Shown: piece after piece, positions 26,775 to 35,453 of the stretch | How positions within the stretch are numbered: position 1 is the first letter of the stretch | Layout of the letters: every line of letters starts with the position of its first letter | From: Chitinophaga ginsengisegetis | GTDB taxonomy: Bacteria; Bacteroidota; Bacteroidia; Chitinophagales; Chitinophagaceae | Length of the DNA: 64,000 nucleotides | Assembly: GCF_900168065.1 (NCBI RefSeq) | Contig: NZ_FUZZ01000004.1 | Coordinates: forward strand, 248,001 to 312,000 | Reading direction: 5' to 3' | Notes under the pieces: generated by a model | Seen by the model: the letters and a program-made list of their open reading frames with translations, nothing else | What the model was told of the DNA's origin: nothing | Databases searched by the model: none | Program-made: the position numbers and the translations under genes

Positions 26775-27974
26775 ATGGAAAAAACAAGCTTAGCAGAAAA
26801 AGCACTCGAACAGGGACAAGGGATTCTCCGACTGGCACCAAACTGGGTACCCAGATCATTTTGTGTGCCAGGACGGCGGATCAAATTACACCCGGACGAT
26901 TATTACGTACTGGGAGGCGAACGTGGCGGCATCGACGAACGTTGGCTGTCGTCCACCACTCCGGCGAAGAACGGCCCTTTAACAGGCGAAAATGAAGGTT
27001 TAAGCATGGTGGTGGTAAGTGATGGCAGCGGCACACAGCAATTTTTACTGAAAGATGCCATCAGCGAATTAAAAGATAAACTGATCGGGAAACGTTTATG
27101 GGATACCTATGGCGCCTGGCCGATGTATTCCAAATTCTTTGATAACATGGGACCACTCCCCCATCATATTCATCATAACGATGAAAAGGCAGCGCTGATC
27201 GGACAGGCCGGCAAGCCCGAAGCCTATTACTTTCCGCCGCAGCTGAATAATCATGGCGGTGATTTCCCTTATACTTTCATGGGTATTGCGCCCGGCACCA
27301 CCCGCGAACAGATTAAGGAATGCCTGCTGAACTTTACCAAAGGCGATAATAAAATCACGAACTACTCACAGGCTTACAAGCTGGAACCCGGCACCGGCTG
27401 GGATGTTCCGCCGGGACTGCTGCATGCACCGGGTAGTTTGTGTACCTACGAACCACAGAAAGCCTCCGACGTATTCGCCATGTACCAGTCGCTCGTAAAC
27501 GAAGCCATCGTTCCGGAAGTACTGCTCTGGAATGGTACGCCCAAAGAAAGCATCGGCGATTACGACGCCCTGATGGACGTGATCGACTGGGAACTGAACG
27601 TGGATCCCAACCAGTTCCAGAACCGCTTTATGCCACCCAAAACGGCAGCTAACGGGGAAGGTTATACGGAGAACTGGGTATGTTATAAATCAGATGCTTT
27701 CAGCGCCAAAGAACTGACCGTAGCGCCCGGCGCAACAGTAGTTATTAAAGACGCCGCCGCCTATGGCATTATCCTGATGCAGGGACATGGCAAAATGGGT
27801 GTGTGGGATATTGATACGCCGGCACTGATCCGCTACGGACAATTAACCAACGATGAGTTTTTTATCAGCGAAGCAGCGGCTACTGCAGGAGTGAAAATTG
27901 TAAACCACTCTTCTACCGATCCGATTGTAATGCTGAAACATTTTGGTCCGGGTAACCCCGACCTCGTGTTGTAA
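26775..27974 (+). CDS. cupin-fold protein, phosphomannose-isomerase-like
   Basis: 399 residues, no signal peptide. PLPHHIHHNDEKAALIG at about 130-145 provides a cluster of metal-binding histidines with Glu. A second motif, LEPGTGWDVPPGLLHAPG, completes a double-stranded beta-helix in the style of class I mannose-6-phosphate isomerases. A metal-dependent sugar isomerase or lyase is plausible. I cannot name a characterised homologue. It lies 18 bp after the DUF4432 gene and 19 bp before the TIM-barrel gene, so translation is tightly linked to both. Confidence 0.7.
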   Translation: MEKTSLAEKALEQGQGILRLAPNWVPRSFCVPGRRIKLHPDDYYVLGGERGGIDERWLSSTTPAKNGPLTGENEGLSMVVVSDGSGTQQFLLKDAISELKDKLIGKRLWDTYGAWPMYSKFFDNMGPLPHHIHHNDEKAALIGQAGKPEAYYFPPQLNNHGGDFPYTFMGIAPGTTREQIKECLLNFTKGDNKITNYSQAYKLEPGTGWDVPPGLLHAPGSLCTYEPQKASDVFAMYQSLVNEAIVPEVLLWNGTPKESIGDYDALMDVIDWELNVDPNQFQNRFMPPKTAANGEGYTENWVCYKSDAFSAKELTVAPGATVVIKDAAAYGIILMQGHGKMGVWDIDTPALIRYGQLTNDEFFISEAAATAGVKIVNHSSTDPIVMLKHFGPGNPDLVL

Positions 27975-27992
27975 TCTGTTAAAAACTACGTT

Positions 27993-29033
27993 ATGAAAGA
28001 TAATAATTATCCAAAACTGCACAATGCCATCTGGCCGGGCATTGTAGGAAAAGGAGATGGTGCAGAACCCATCATTTCATTTGATACGCTGCTGGAAATG
28101 ACCGCTAACGCAGATGTGAACGGCGTTAAGTTTGACGGTATCGACATTGGGTTGTTTGATCCGCATGTATCCGCAGACAGCTCAGACGATGACCTGAAAA
28201 GACTGGTAGAAAAAGTATCTTCCTATAATCTGGAGATAGGCAGCCTCGTGGCGCCGATCTGGCCTCCCAGCGGTGGTTCCGCCATGGGCAGCAAAGAAGA
28301 CAGGGCAAAATTTGTAGAGCAGGTGCGGAAGTCGTGCCACGTAGGCAAACGGCTCCGTGACCTCGGTATCCGGCCAAACGGCGTAGTACGCATCGACTCC
28401 GCCTGCAGTCCGGAAGACTGGTCCAAAGATCCCACCGGCAACACCAGTCTGATTGCACAAACGTTCCGCGAAGCCTGTGACGTAGCCGCTGACTATGGCG
28501 AAAAACTTGCCGCAGAAGGTGAAATCTGCTGGGGTGGCATGCATAGCTGGAAAGCCATGCTGGATACCCTGGAGGCGGTAGACCGTCCCAATATTGGGTT
28601 CCAGGCCGATATGTCGCATACGTTCCTGTACCTGCTGGGGTATAACAGCCCGGAAGACAGGATACTGCCGGCAAACTTTGAGTGGAGCGACCGCGAAGCA
28701 ATCAAAGCAGGGCTCCGGAAACTTACACATGCCCTTCGTCCGTGGATGATCGATTTCCATGTGGCGCAGAATGATGGTACGGTGCACGGCACCGGCTCTC
28801 ACGATAAAACCGGCCGTCACTGCCTGGCTACTGATCCCAACGGGAAACTGAATATTGCGGAAGATGCCGGCTTCTGGCTGCGCGACGACAAAGGCGAACT
28901 CACAAAAGCGGTGAAACATATCTGCTGGGATGGTTGTATGTTCCCCAACGCCGTGATGACCCAGGCGAAAACCTGGAACGATATCCTCGCCGCCATGATC
29001 GCTGTAAGGCAACAACACGGCTGGCAGGAATAG
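27993..29033 (+). CDS. sugar phosphate isomerase/epimerase-like TIM barrel
   Basis: 346 residues, cytoplasmic. An AP-endonuclease-2/xylose-isomerase-like barrel with candidate metal ligands Glu (AAEGEICWGGMH), Asp/His (FQADMSHTF), His (MIDFHVAQNDGTVHGTG) and a late carboxylate. In characterised 3-keto-glycoside systems, such TIM-barrel proteins cleave or epimerise the 3-oxo sugar made by a Gfo/Idh/MocA dehydrogenase. That dehydrogenase gene comes next here (28 bp). This is not an L-rhamnose isomerase: the RhaI gene is a separate locus in the window. The role as a 3-keto-glycoside lyase or isomerase is inference from neighbours. Confidence 0.78.
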   Translation: MKDNNYPKLHNAIWPGIVGKGDGAEPIISFDTLLEMTANADVNGVKFDGIDIGLFDPHVSADSSDDDLKRLVEKVSSYNLEIGSLVAPIWPPSGGSAMGSKEDRAKFVEQVRKSCHVGKRLRDLGIRPNGVVRIDSACSPEDWSKDPTGNTSLIAQTFREACDVAADYGEKLAAEGEICWGGMHSWKAMLDTLEAVDRPNIGFQADMSHTFLYLLGYNSPEDRILPANFEWSDREAIKAGLRKLTHALRPWMIDFHVAQNDGTVHGTGSHDKTGRHCLATDPNGKLNIAEDAGFWLRDDKGELTKAVKHICWDGCMFPNAVMTQAKTWNDILAAMIAVRQQHGWQE

Positions 29034-29060
29034 TTTTTTAATTAATAATCCGTGACAACT

Positions 29061-30212
29061 ATGACAACAAAGAAAGAACTGAGGATAGGATTAATAGGAT
29101 GTGGTTTTATGGGCAGAACCCACTCCAACGGCTACCTGCGTGTGAAAAACTTCTTCCCGGAACTGGCTTATCAGCCGGTGCTGAAAGCAGTATGTTCCCG
29201 CACAGAAAGTAAGGCCAAAGCATTTGCAGCGCAATGGGGATATGAATCCGTAGAAACGGACTGGAAAGCCCTCATTGCACGCGATGATATAGACGCAGTA
29301 GACATTTGCACGCCCAACGACAAACACGCTGAAATAGCTATTGCAGCAGCTGCTGCAGGCAAAATGATCCTCTGCGAAAAACCGCTGGCACGTACGCTGG
29401 AAGAGTCGGCCGGGATGGTAGACGCCATTGAAAAAGCAGGCGTGCCTAATACCGTGTGGTACAACTACCGCCGGTTACCGGCTGTTACCCTTGCCAAACA
29501 GATCATCGACTCCGGCAAGCTGGGTCGCATTTTTCACTACCGTGCCAACTTCCTGCAGGACTGGACCATTAACGCCAACCTGCCACAGGGCGGCGAAGGG
29601 TTGTGGCGTATGGATGCAGATGTAGCCGGTTCCGGCGTAGTGGGCGACCTGCTCTCCCATTGCATTGACACCGCGTTGTGGCTGAACGGTAGCATCACCA
29701 CCGTAACCGCCATGACCGAAACGTTTGTAAAAGAACGCATGCATCAGCTCACCGGCAAAGTGGAAAAAGTAAACATCGATGATGCCTGCTCCTTCCTGTG
29801 CCGCTTCAGCAACGGTTCTCTCGGCCTCTTTGAATCAACCCGTTATGCACGCGGACATAAAGCGTTATATACGTTTGAAATCAACGGTGAAAATGCTTCC
29901 ATCCGCTGGGACCTGCACGACCTGAACCGGCTGGAATACTTTGATAACGCAGACGCCTCTACGGTGCGCGGATGGCGCTCTATCCACGTAACGGACGGCG
30001 ATCAGCCATATATGGATAAATGGTGGGTACCCGGGCTGGGCATTGGCTACGAACATTCTTTTGTACACCAGGTAGCTGATTTTCTGAAAAGCCTGGAAAC
30101 CGGTGCGCCCTGTTCTCCTACTTTTAAAGAAGCGCTGGAAACGCAAAAAGTGTGTGAAGCCGTACTGGATTCAGCAGCTTCCGGTTCCTGGAAAGATACC
30201 AATGCTGCCTAA
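29061..30212 (+). CDS. Gfo/Idh/MocA family NAD(P)-dependent oxidoreductase
   Basis: About 383 residues. The Rossmann motif IGLIGCGFMGRTH is at the N-terminus, CEKPLARTLEES gives the conserved EKP motif, and DLLSHCIDTALWL carries the DxxxH catalytic-type pair. No signal peptide, so a cytoplasmic enzyme. The family oxidises hydroxyls on sugars and inositols; in 3-keto pathways it makes the 3-oxo-glycoside that a partner then cleaves. I use the ATG at 29061 (MTTKKELRIGLIGCG). A GTG at 29052 is in frame but begins earlier than the fold needs. It lies 27 bp after the TIM-barrel gene. Confidence 0.88.
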   Translation: MTTKKELRIGLIGCGFMGRTHSNGYLRVKNFFPELAYQPVLKAVCSRTESKAKAFAAQWGYESVETDWKALIARDDIDAVDICTPNDKHAEIAIAAAAAGKMILCEKPLARTLEESAGMVDAIEKAGVPNTVWYNYRRLPAVTLAKQIIDSGKLGRIFHYRANFLQDWTINANLPQGGEGLWRMDADVAGSGVVGDLLSHCIDTALWLNGSITTVTAMTETFVKERMHQLTGKVEKVNIDDACSFLCRFSNGSLGLFESTRYARGHKALYTFEINGENASIRWDLHDLNRLEYFDNADASTVRGWRSIHVTDGDQPYMDKWWVPGLGIGYEHSFVHQVADFLKSLETGAPCSPTFKEALETQKVCEAVLDSAASGSWKDTNAA

Positions 30213-30295
30213 CTACCGGTAACGGTTATACGCATCATGTTTACTATCTCCCCCGGATATACGAAAAAATACCAAACACTATTAAAATATTAATT

Positions 30296-31087
30296 ATGCT
30301 GAAAAGAACCAGTGCAATGCTTATCCCGTTAGCCGCAGCCAGCCTGCTGTTTACCACGGCCAGTTGCCAGAACGGCAACAGTAAGACAGGCAACAGCCAC
30401 ACCGGCGATAGCACAGGTACCGATAAAGGCTTCGTACAGATCTTTGATGGTAAAACACTGAACGGATGGATAGGCGACTCTATTCACTGGCGGGCGGAAA
30501 ACGGTCATATTGTTGGCGAAGTAACGCCTGAAACGTTACTGAAAACCAACACCTTCCTCATCTGGCAGGGCGATCAGCCGGCGGATTTTGAACTCACCTG
30601 CGAATTCAAAATTACCAGCGGCGGCAACAGCGGCATCAACTATCGCAGCGTAATGGTAGAAAATGTACCACACGCGCTGAAAGGCTACCAGGCAGATATT
30701 GACGGCGCCAACCGCTATACGGGTCAGAATTACGAAGAAAGAGGCCGTACTACCCTGGCCTACCGCGGACAGAAAACAACCATTCCCGAAGCAACTGATT
30801 CGCTGAAAAACGGCGTAAAGAACAACGCATGGAGCGCCGCCGTTGTTACCGGCTCACTCGGCAGCTCTGATTCACTGCAAGCGCTTATTAAAAGCGAAGA
30901 CTGGAATAAATGCCGGCTTGTTGTAAAAGGCAATCACCTTCAGCACTACATCAATGGTGTGCTGATGAGTGATGTAACCGACAACGACACGGTGAACGGA
31001 AAAACCAAAGGATTGCTGGGCGTACAGGTGCATGTAGGTCCGCCGATGAAAGTGGAATACCGTGATATTAAGCTGAAAAGTCTTTAA
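30296..31087 (+). CDS. DUF1080 (3-keto-disaccharide hydrolase-type) lipoprotein
   Basis: 263 residues with lipobox Cys24 (FTTASC). One DUF1080 domain: FVQIFDGKTLNGWIG, then DFELTCEFKITSGGNSGINYRS and a C-terminal VEYRDIKLKSL. It is a concanavalin-like jelly roll, named for activity on 3-keto-disaccharides in characterised members. It would act outside the cytoplasm, on the imported or surface-bound keto-glycoside. It is the last gene of the SusC-led operon: a strong terminator follows 25 bp after its stop. The presence of DUF1080 with the Gfo/Idh/MocA and TIM-barrel genes is the main support for an oxidative glycoside-cleaving pathway. Confidence 0.88.
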   Translation: MLKRTSAMLIPLAAASLLFTTASCQNGNSKTGNSHTGDSTGTDKGFVQIFDGKTLNGWIGDSIHWRAENGHIVGEVTPETLLKTNTFLIWQGDQPADFELTCEFKITSGGNSGINYRSVMVENVPHALKGYQADIDGANRYTGQNYEERGRTTLAYRGQKTTIPEATDSLKNGVKNNAWSAAVVTGSLGSSDSLQALIKSEDWNKCRLVVKGNHLQHYINGVLMSDVTDNDTVNGKTKGLLGVQVHVGPPMKVEYRDIKLKSL

Positions 31088-31112
31088 ACTGATTTTATTT
31101 TTAGAATTGAAT

Positions 31113-31164
31113 GGCTGTGGCGCTGTGGTATGTTATTCCATAGCGCCACAGCCGTTTTACTTTT
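31113..31164 (+). terminator. intrinsic terminator ending the SusC-DUF1080 operon
   Basis: A 16 bp stem, GGCTGTGGCGCTGTGG (31113-31128) with its complement at 31138-31153, has a single G-T wobble and a 9-base loop. GTTTTACTTTT follows on the plus strand. It separates the glycoside operon from the 5'-nucleotidase gene. Confidence 0.85.
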
Positions 31165-31225
31165 ATATTACTACCAAATCCCCTCCGCACTTTTTATTAT
31201 ATTAGCTGCACAAAAACAGGAAACA

Positions 31226-31753
31226 ATGCAGTTATCTATTGCCATCGACATGGACGAAACCATTGCAGACCCAATCAAAAAAGCCAGGGCATGGTATTAC
31301 AGGGACTATGGTAAAACATTTACCACGGAAGAACTTCACGGCAAAACATTATCGGATATCCTGCCGGAAGAGCACAAAGCAAAGATTAAGGAATACCTGA
31401 ATACACCCGGCTTTTTCCGCGACCTGGAAATATTCCCGAATGCAGTGGACGTAATAAAAGAACTGAACAAGAAGTATAAATTGTATATCGTATCCGCAGC
31501 GATGGAGTTTCCCACTTCGCTGAAAGACAAATACGACTGGCTGCAGGAGCATTTTCCTTTTCTTGACTGGCGGCAATATTGCCTGTGTGGCGATAAATCT
31601 ATTGTACAAACAGACATCATGATAGATGACCTGATCCGCAATTTCAGCAATTTCAAAGGCCGGCCATTATTGTATCACGGGCATCATAACGTACATGTAG
31701 AAGGCTACGAGCGGATCATGAACTGGGAAGATGCAGCGAAGAAATTGCTGTAG
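31226..31753 (+). CDS. 5'(3')-deoxyribonucleotidase-like HAD phosphatase
   Basis: 175 residues from the ATG at 31226 (MQLSIAIDMDETIADP). The HAD motif I DMDET is at residues 8-12, motif II in YIVSAAMEF, and the acidic motif in DIMIDDLIRNF. This is the short NT5C family that dephosphorylates nucleoside monophosphates; length and motifs fit. An upstream in-frame ATG at 31130 lies inside the preceding terminator hairpin and is rejected. Its stop directly abuts the stop of the convergent ABC ATPase gene, with no base between them. Confidence 0.85.
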   Translation: MQLSIAIDMDETIADPIKKARAWYYRDYGKTFTTEELHGKTLSDILPEEHKAKIKEYLNTPGFFRDLEIFPNAVDVIKELNKKYKLYIVSAAMEFPTSLKDKYDWLQEHFPFLDWRQYCLCGDKSIVQTDIMIDDLIRNFSNFKGRPLLYHGHHNVHVEGYERIMNWEDAAKKLL

Positions 31754-32434
31754 TTACTGCCTGATAATCCGTCCGTCTTCCATTTCAATAATGCGGTTGG
31801 TATTTCCCGCAAATTCCGGATCATGCGTTACAATGAGCAATGTTTGCTGGTATTGTAACGATAGTTCCCGGAAGATATCGAACACAAGCTGACCGTTTTT
31901 CTTATCCAGGTTGCCGGTAGGCTCATCGCCCATTATAATGGCGGGATCGTTGATCAGCGCACGTGCAATGGCCACCCGTTGCTTTTGTCCGCCCGACAAC
32001 TGGTTGGCGTTCTTTAATGCCAGCTCGTCGATATGCAGCATTTTAAGCCGCTCCATGGCGCGGTGCTCTGTTTCCTGCTCCGAATACCGGTTCAGCTTCA
32101 AACCGGGCAGCATCACGTTCCTGAGCACACTGAATTCGTTCAGCAGGTAATGGAACTGAAATACGAAACCGATCTTTTCATTCCGGATGCGGGCCAGCTG
32201 CTTTTCTTTCTGGTTGGTGACCAGCTGCTGATCGATCCATAGCTGTCCTTCGTAATCGGTATCCATAGTGGAAAGAACGTAGAGCAAGGTGGACTTTCCG
32301 CACCCTGACCTGCCCACTACCGAAACAAATTCTCCTTTATTGACAGACATGCTCACGTCGTTCAGTACCGGTATGGTTACCGGGTCATGAAACGACTTGT
32401 TGATATGACTGGCCTGCAGAATAACCTCGCTCAT
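31754..32434 (-). CDS. ABC transporter ATP-binding protein, LolD/MacB type
   Basis: 226 residues with Walker A GRSGCGKSTL, signature LSGGQKQRVAIARAL, Walker B AIIMGDEPTGNLDKK and a switch His in LIVTHDPEF. This is the MacB/LolD (FtsE-like) subgroup. It starts one base after the permease gene and should energise that permease together with the HlyD-like lipoprotein of the same operon. The export substrate (lipoprotein, peptide or antibiotic) is not shown by sequence. Confidence 0.92.
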   Translation of the reverse strand: MSEVILQASHINKSFHDPVTIPVLNDVSMSVNKGEFVSVVGRSGCGKSTLLYVLSTMDTDYEGQLWIDQQLVTNQKEKQLARIRNEKIGFVFQFHYLLNEFSVLRNVMLPGLKLNRYSEQETEHRAMERLKMLHIDELALKNANQLSGGQKQRVAIARALINDPAIIMGDEPTGNLDKKNGQLVFDIFRELSLQYQQTLLIVTHDPEFAGNTNRIIEMEDGRIIRQ

Positions 32435-32435
32435 C

Positions 32436-33695
32436 TTATTTTCCTCTTATGATAACAACAGGATCTACCTTGCTGGCTTTCCTTGCGGGGAAGTAGCCTG
32501 CAAAGTAAGTGGTGACCAATGAAAATATGGCGCCTATAAAATAATAGGCCGGATTATAATTCACGGGGAAGGTAGTAATGGTAGGCAATGCCGCTGTGCG
32601 AAAAGGGATCTGATCAATGATAACAGATACTCCGAATCCGAGGAACAGCCCTGCCACACCGCCGAACAAACCAATGCTCAGGGCGATCACAATAAAGATG
32701 CGGTTCACATCACTGCCGCAAAAGCCGGTGGCTTTCATAATAGCAATGGCATCCATTTTTTCATAGATCATCATATTCAGGATATTATAGATCCCGAAAC
32801 CGGCCACAATTAACAGGGTGATGCCTACTGAATAAGAAATCAGTGTTCTGATAAAGCTACCGGTTTCAAACTGTGAGTTAGCGGTTTGTATATCTTCTGT
32901 ATCGGCCTGGAACAACGCGCCATACTCTTTCGCCACGGCGGGCGCCATATTCAGATCCGTGAGTTTTACCTGGATATCTGTGAGATAATTATTAGGCTTT
33001 CCCAATAGTTTTTGCGCGGTATTGATAGACGTGTAGCATTGTACTTTATCGAAATCCTGTAACCCCGACTGGAAATAGCCTACTACTTTCAGCGGCATGA
33101 TATCGCCCTGCGAAGTAGTGACCTGTACTACATCTCCGGGGTCTGCCAATAATTTCTCCGCTACGCCTTTTCCGAGAATAATGCTGTTGGGTACATTTTT
33201 CAGATCGATGGGTTTGCCTGTAATGATGTAATCATTAAAATGAAACAGGGTACTTTCCGACTGCACATCAATCCCGTTAATAACACCGGTAATATCTATA
33301 GTACCGGCGTTAAAGAAAACGGGCGCAATAATTTTCGGGGCAACGCCTGTTACCCTGTTATCTTTTCTCAGCATATCCAGAATAGCGGCGCTGTTATATA
33401 TTTCCTGGCGCCCGCTGGCAGACTTCACAGATTTAATAAAGTTATGCGACTGTTTGTATTCGCCGGAAAGATTAACAGGCTGGTATTTGCTGGGCTTAAT
33501 ATCATTGTAGATGCGTACATGCGGCGTTCTGTTGAGTATCAGCCCGTCGAGCAAACCATTGAGCCCTGTCATGAAGCTCAGTAAAGCTATGAACATGGTA
33601 ATACTGAAGGTAACGCCCACTGCCGCCACCAGCGTTTGTCTCCAGCGCGCCTTCATCAGGGAAAATGATATACTGAAAATCAGTTTGTAGTTCAT
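32436..33695 (-). CDS. ABC transporter permease, FtsX/MacB-LolC type
   Basis: 419 residues: one N-terminal TM helix (VAAVGVTFSITMFIALLSF), a periplasmic MacB-PCD-like domain (about 45-270) and three C-terminal TM helices with the FtsX region MIYEKMDAIAIMKATGFCGS. It overlaps the adaptor gene by four bases (ATGA), a sign of translational coupling, and is one base from the ATPase gene. It forms the channel of a tripartite-like efflux system. Confidence 0.9.
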   Translation of the reverse strand: MNYKLIFSISFSLMKARWRQTLVAAVGVTFSITMFIALLSFMTGLNGLLDGLILNRTPHVRIYNDIKPSKYQPVNLSGEYKQSHNFIKSVKSASGRQEIYNSAAILDMLRKDNRVTGVAPKIIAPVFFNAGTIDITGVINGIDVQSESTLFHFNDYIITGKPIDLKNVPNSIILGKGVAEKLLADPGDVVQVTTSQGDIMPLKVVGYFQSGLQDFDKVQCYTSINTAQKLLGKPNNYLTDIQVKLTDLNMAPAVAKEYGALFQADTEDIQTANSQFETGSFIRTLISYSVGITLLIVAGFGIYNILNMMIYEKMDAIAIMKATGFCGSDVNRIFIVIALSIGLFGGVAGLFLGFGVSVIIDQIPFRTAALPTITTFPVNYNPAYYFIGAIFSLVTTYFAGYFPARKASKVDPVVIIRGK

Positions 33696-34771
33696 GGCGC
33701 AGGTTTCATGATAACATCGGCAGTTGTGAGGCCGCCCAGGATCTCCACTTTCTGATAGTCTTTCAGGCCTGTTACCACTTTCTTCTTCTCCTTATTTTCC
33801 AGCATTACATAATCATCTTCCAATAAAAAACTCCGGGGGATGATCAATGCTTTTTCTTTTGATTGAATAACGATGTTTGCCTCCAGGGTCATGTTGGGGT
33901 AAATGACTGGTGGCTGTTTTACGAAAGCAGCATCGATGGTGAAGGACCGTGAGCGTTCATTCATGATGGGATATATTTTCTCCACGCTTGCTTCAAAGGC
34001 TTGTCCTTTGTAGCTGTCGAGCGTAATGAATACTTTCTGTCCCAGCCGGATGCGGGCAATATCGTATTCGTCTGCCTGCAGTTCCAGGTAAAAGTTACCG
34101 GCCTCGCCAATAACGGCCACGGGGCTTTGGGTATTTACCATCTCTCCGTTCTTTTTCAGGATGCTGTATACCTTGCCGTCGATATCACTTCTCACGGTAT
34201 AATCACTGTTTTGCGTGGTGCTGATTTCGAGGTTCTTACCGGACTGCTTTGCCGCGAAGTTCAGTTGTTTCTGCAGATCGTTGTATTTATATAAAGCGAT
34301 GTTGTAGGAAGTCAGCGAACTTTTATAAGCCAGTTCTGCCTGTTCCACCTGATGCAGGCTACCGATCTGTTGTTCCCAGAGCCGGCGTTGGCGGACCAGT
34401 AAGAGCGAATCATTATTGAGTTTTATTTTAGCAAGATCGATGTTGACCTTTAACTCGTTTAACTTTTCTGTATTGGCGCTTACAGCGGCGTAGGCGGCAG
34501 AAAGGGCGGCGTTTTCCGTGTTTAGTTTCGCTGTTTCATTCAGCACATGGATAATGGCATCTCCCTTCTTTACCGTATCTCCTTCTGTAACCGGAATACT
34601 AACGATCAACCCGTTTACTTTGGAAAATACCTGGTACTGGTGGCGGCTTTTAATGATGCCGGAAGCGTATACGGATTCAGTGATATTTTCAACCACGGGA
34701 TGTGTCTTTTCCCATTTACTTTTGCAGGAAGACAATATGAGGAGGAGCAAGAGAATTTTAACTGCCTTCAT
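33692..34771 (-). CDS. HlyD/RND-type periplasmic adaptor lipoprotein
   Basis: 359 residues, lipobox Cys16 (LILSSC). It has barrel-sandwich (lipoyl-like) halves with VTEGDTVKKGDAIIHV, a long coiled-coil hairpin (about 75-165; TAKLNTENAALSAAYAAVSA and KIKLNNDSLLLVRQRRLW) and a beta-barrel domain (ARIRLGQKVFITLDSYKG). Such adaptors join a MacB-like permease to an outer membrane exit duct; no TolC-like gene is in the window. It is the first gene of the three-gene efflux operon. Confidence 0.9.
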   Translation of the reverse strand: MKAVKILLLLLILSSCKSKWEKTHPVVENITESVYASGIIKSRHQYQVFSKVNGLIVSIPVTEGDTVKKGDAIIHVLNETAKLNTENAALSAAYAAVSANTEKLNELKVNIDLAKIKLNNDSLLLVRQRRLWEQQIGSLHQVEQAELAYKSSLTSYNIALYKYNDLQKQLNFAAKQSGKNLEISTTQNSDYTVRSDIDGKVYSILKKNGEMVNTQSPVAVIGEAGNFYLELQADEYDIARIRLGQKVFITLDSYKGQAFEASVEKIYPIMNERSRSFTIDAAFVKQPPVIYPNMTLEANIVIQSKEKALIIPRSFLLEDDYVMLENKEKKKVVTGLKDYQKVEILGGLTTADVIMKPAP

Positions 34772-34830
34772 GTAGTATATTTTTCCTGCCCGATGTTACC
34801 GGCAGTGCTTCACTGGTAGTTTACAATCAA

Positions 34831-34838
34831 CAAATGTA
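34831..34838 (-). promoter_or_regulatory. candidate -7 element for the efflux operon
   Basis: On the minus strand TACATTTG matches the Bacteroidota -7 consensus TAnnTTTG exactly, about 60 bp upstream of the adaptor start. No good TTTG is found at the -33 distance, so the call is weak. Confidence 0.35.
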
Positions 34839-34900
34839 CGGCATCTGTCCGTAAAAAGTTCGTACCTTTCTATATAGACCACGCTTAAATGCTGCTTTAT

Positions 34901-35449
34901 ATGGGAAAATTTTTTGACGATATCAAGCCCGTACACCAGGACTTTATTGCTGCGCAGAAATTGTTTTTTGTAGCCTCCGCGCCGCTGAGTGATCAGGGCC
35001 ATGTAAACCTTTCGCCCAAAGGGCTCGACAGTTTCAGGGTACTCTCCTCCAGCAAAGTAGCCTACCTCGATATTGTGGGCAGCGGAAATGAAACCTCCGC
35101 GCATCTCCGGGAGAATGGCCGTATTACCTTTATGTTTTGTGCCTTCGACGGGCCGCCCAATATTTTGCGTTTATACGGTAAAGGCTATACGGTGCTGCCG
35201 GGCGATCCGGAATGGCCGGAGCTGTCGGCGCTGTTTACGTTGTTGCCCGCCACCCGCCAGATCATTGTGGCGGATATCCATAAAGTACAAACCTCCTGCG
35301 GCTTTGGCGTTCCGTTGTATGAATACACCGGCGAGCGGGATCATGCCGCCAAATGGGCGGAAAAGAAAGGTCCCGAGGGACTGGAAGCTTACAAAGCAGA
35401 GAAAAACCTGGTGAGCATGGACGGATTGCCTACCGAACTGGGTGCGTAA
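34901..35449 (+). CDS. pyridoxamine 5'-phosphate oxidase family protein
   Basis: About 182 residues from the ATG at 34901 (MGKFFDDIKPVHQDFIAAQK); an ATG at 34889 adds four residues. A split-barrel flavin-binding fold is suggested by FFVASAPLSDQGHVNLSPKG, VAYLDIVGSGNETSAHLREN and GRITFMFCAFDGPPNILRLY. Members bind FMN or F420-like cofactors, and many are uncharacterised oxidoreductases. It stands alone between the efflux operon (divergent) and the luciferase-like gene (convergent, four bases apart). Confidence 0.82.
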   Translation: MGKFFDDIKPVHQDFIAAQKLFFVASAPLSDQGHVNLSPKGLDSFRVLSSSKVAYLDIVGSGNETSAHLRENGRITFMFCAFDGPPNILRLYGKGYTVLPGDPEWPELSALFTLLPATRQIIVADIHKVQTSCGFGVPLYEYTGERDHAAKWAEKKGPEGLEAYKAEKNLVSMDGLPTELGA

Positions 35450-35453
35450 TCAT

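Noticed and set aside
28182..29018. Minus-strand frame of 278 codons opposite the TIM-barrel gene
   Set aside because: The plus-strand protein has clear family motifs and tight operon spacing; the antisense translation shows none.
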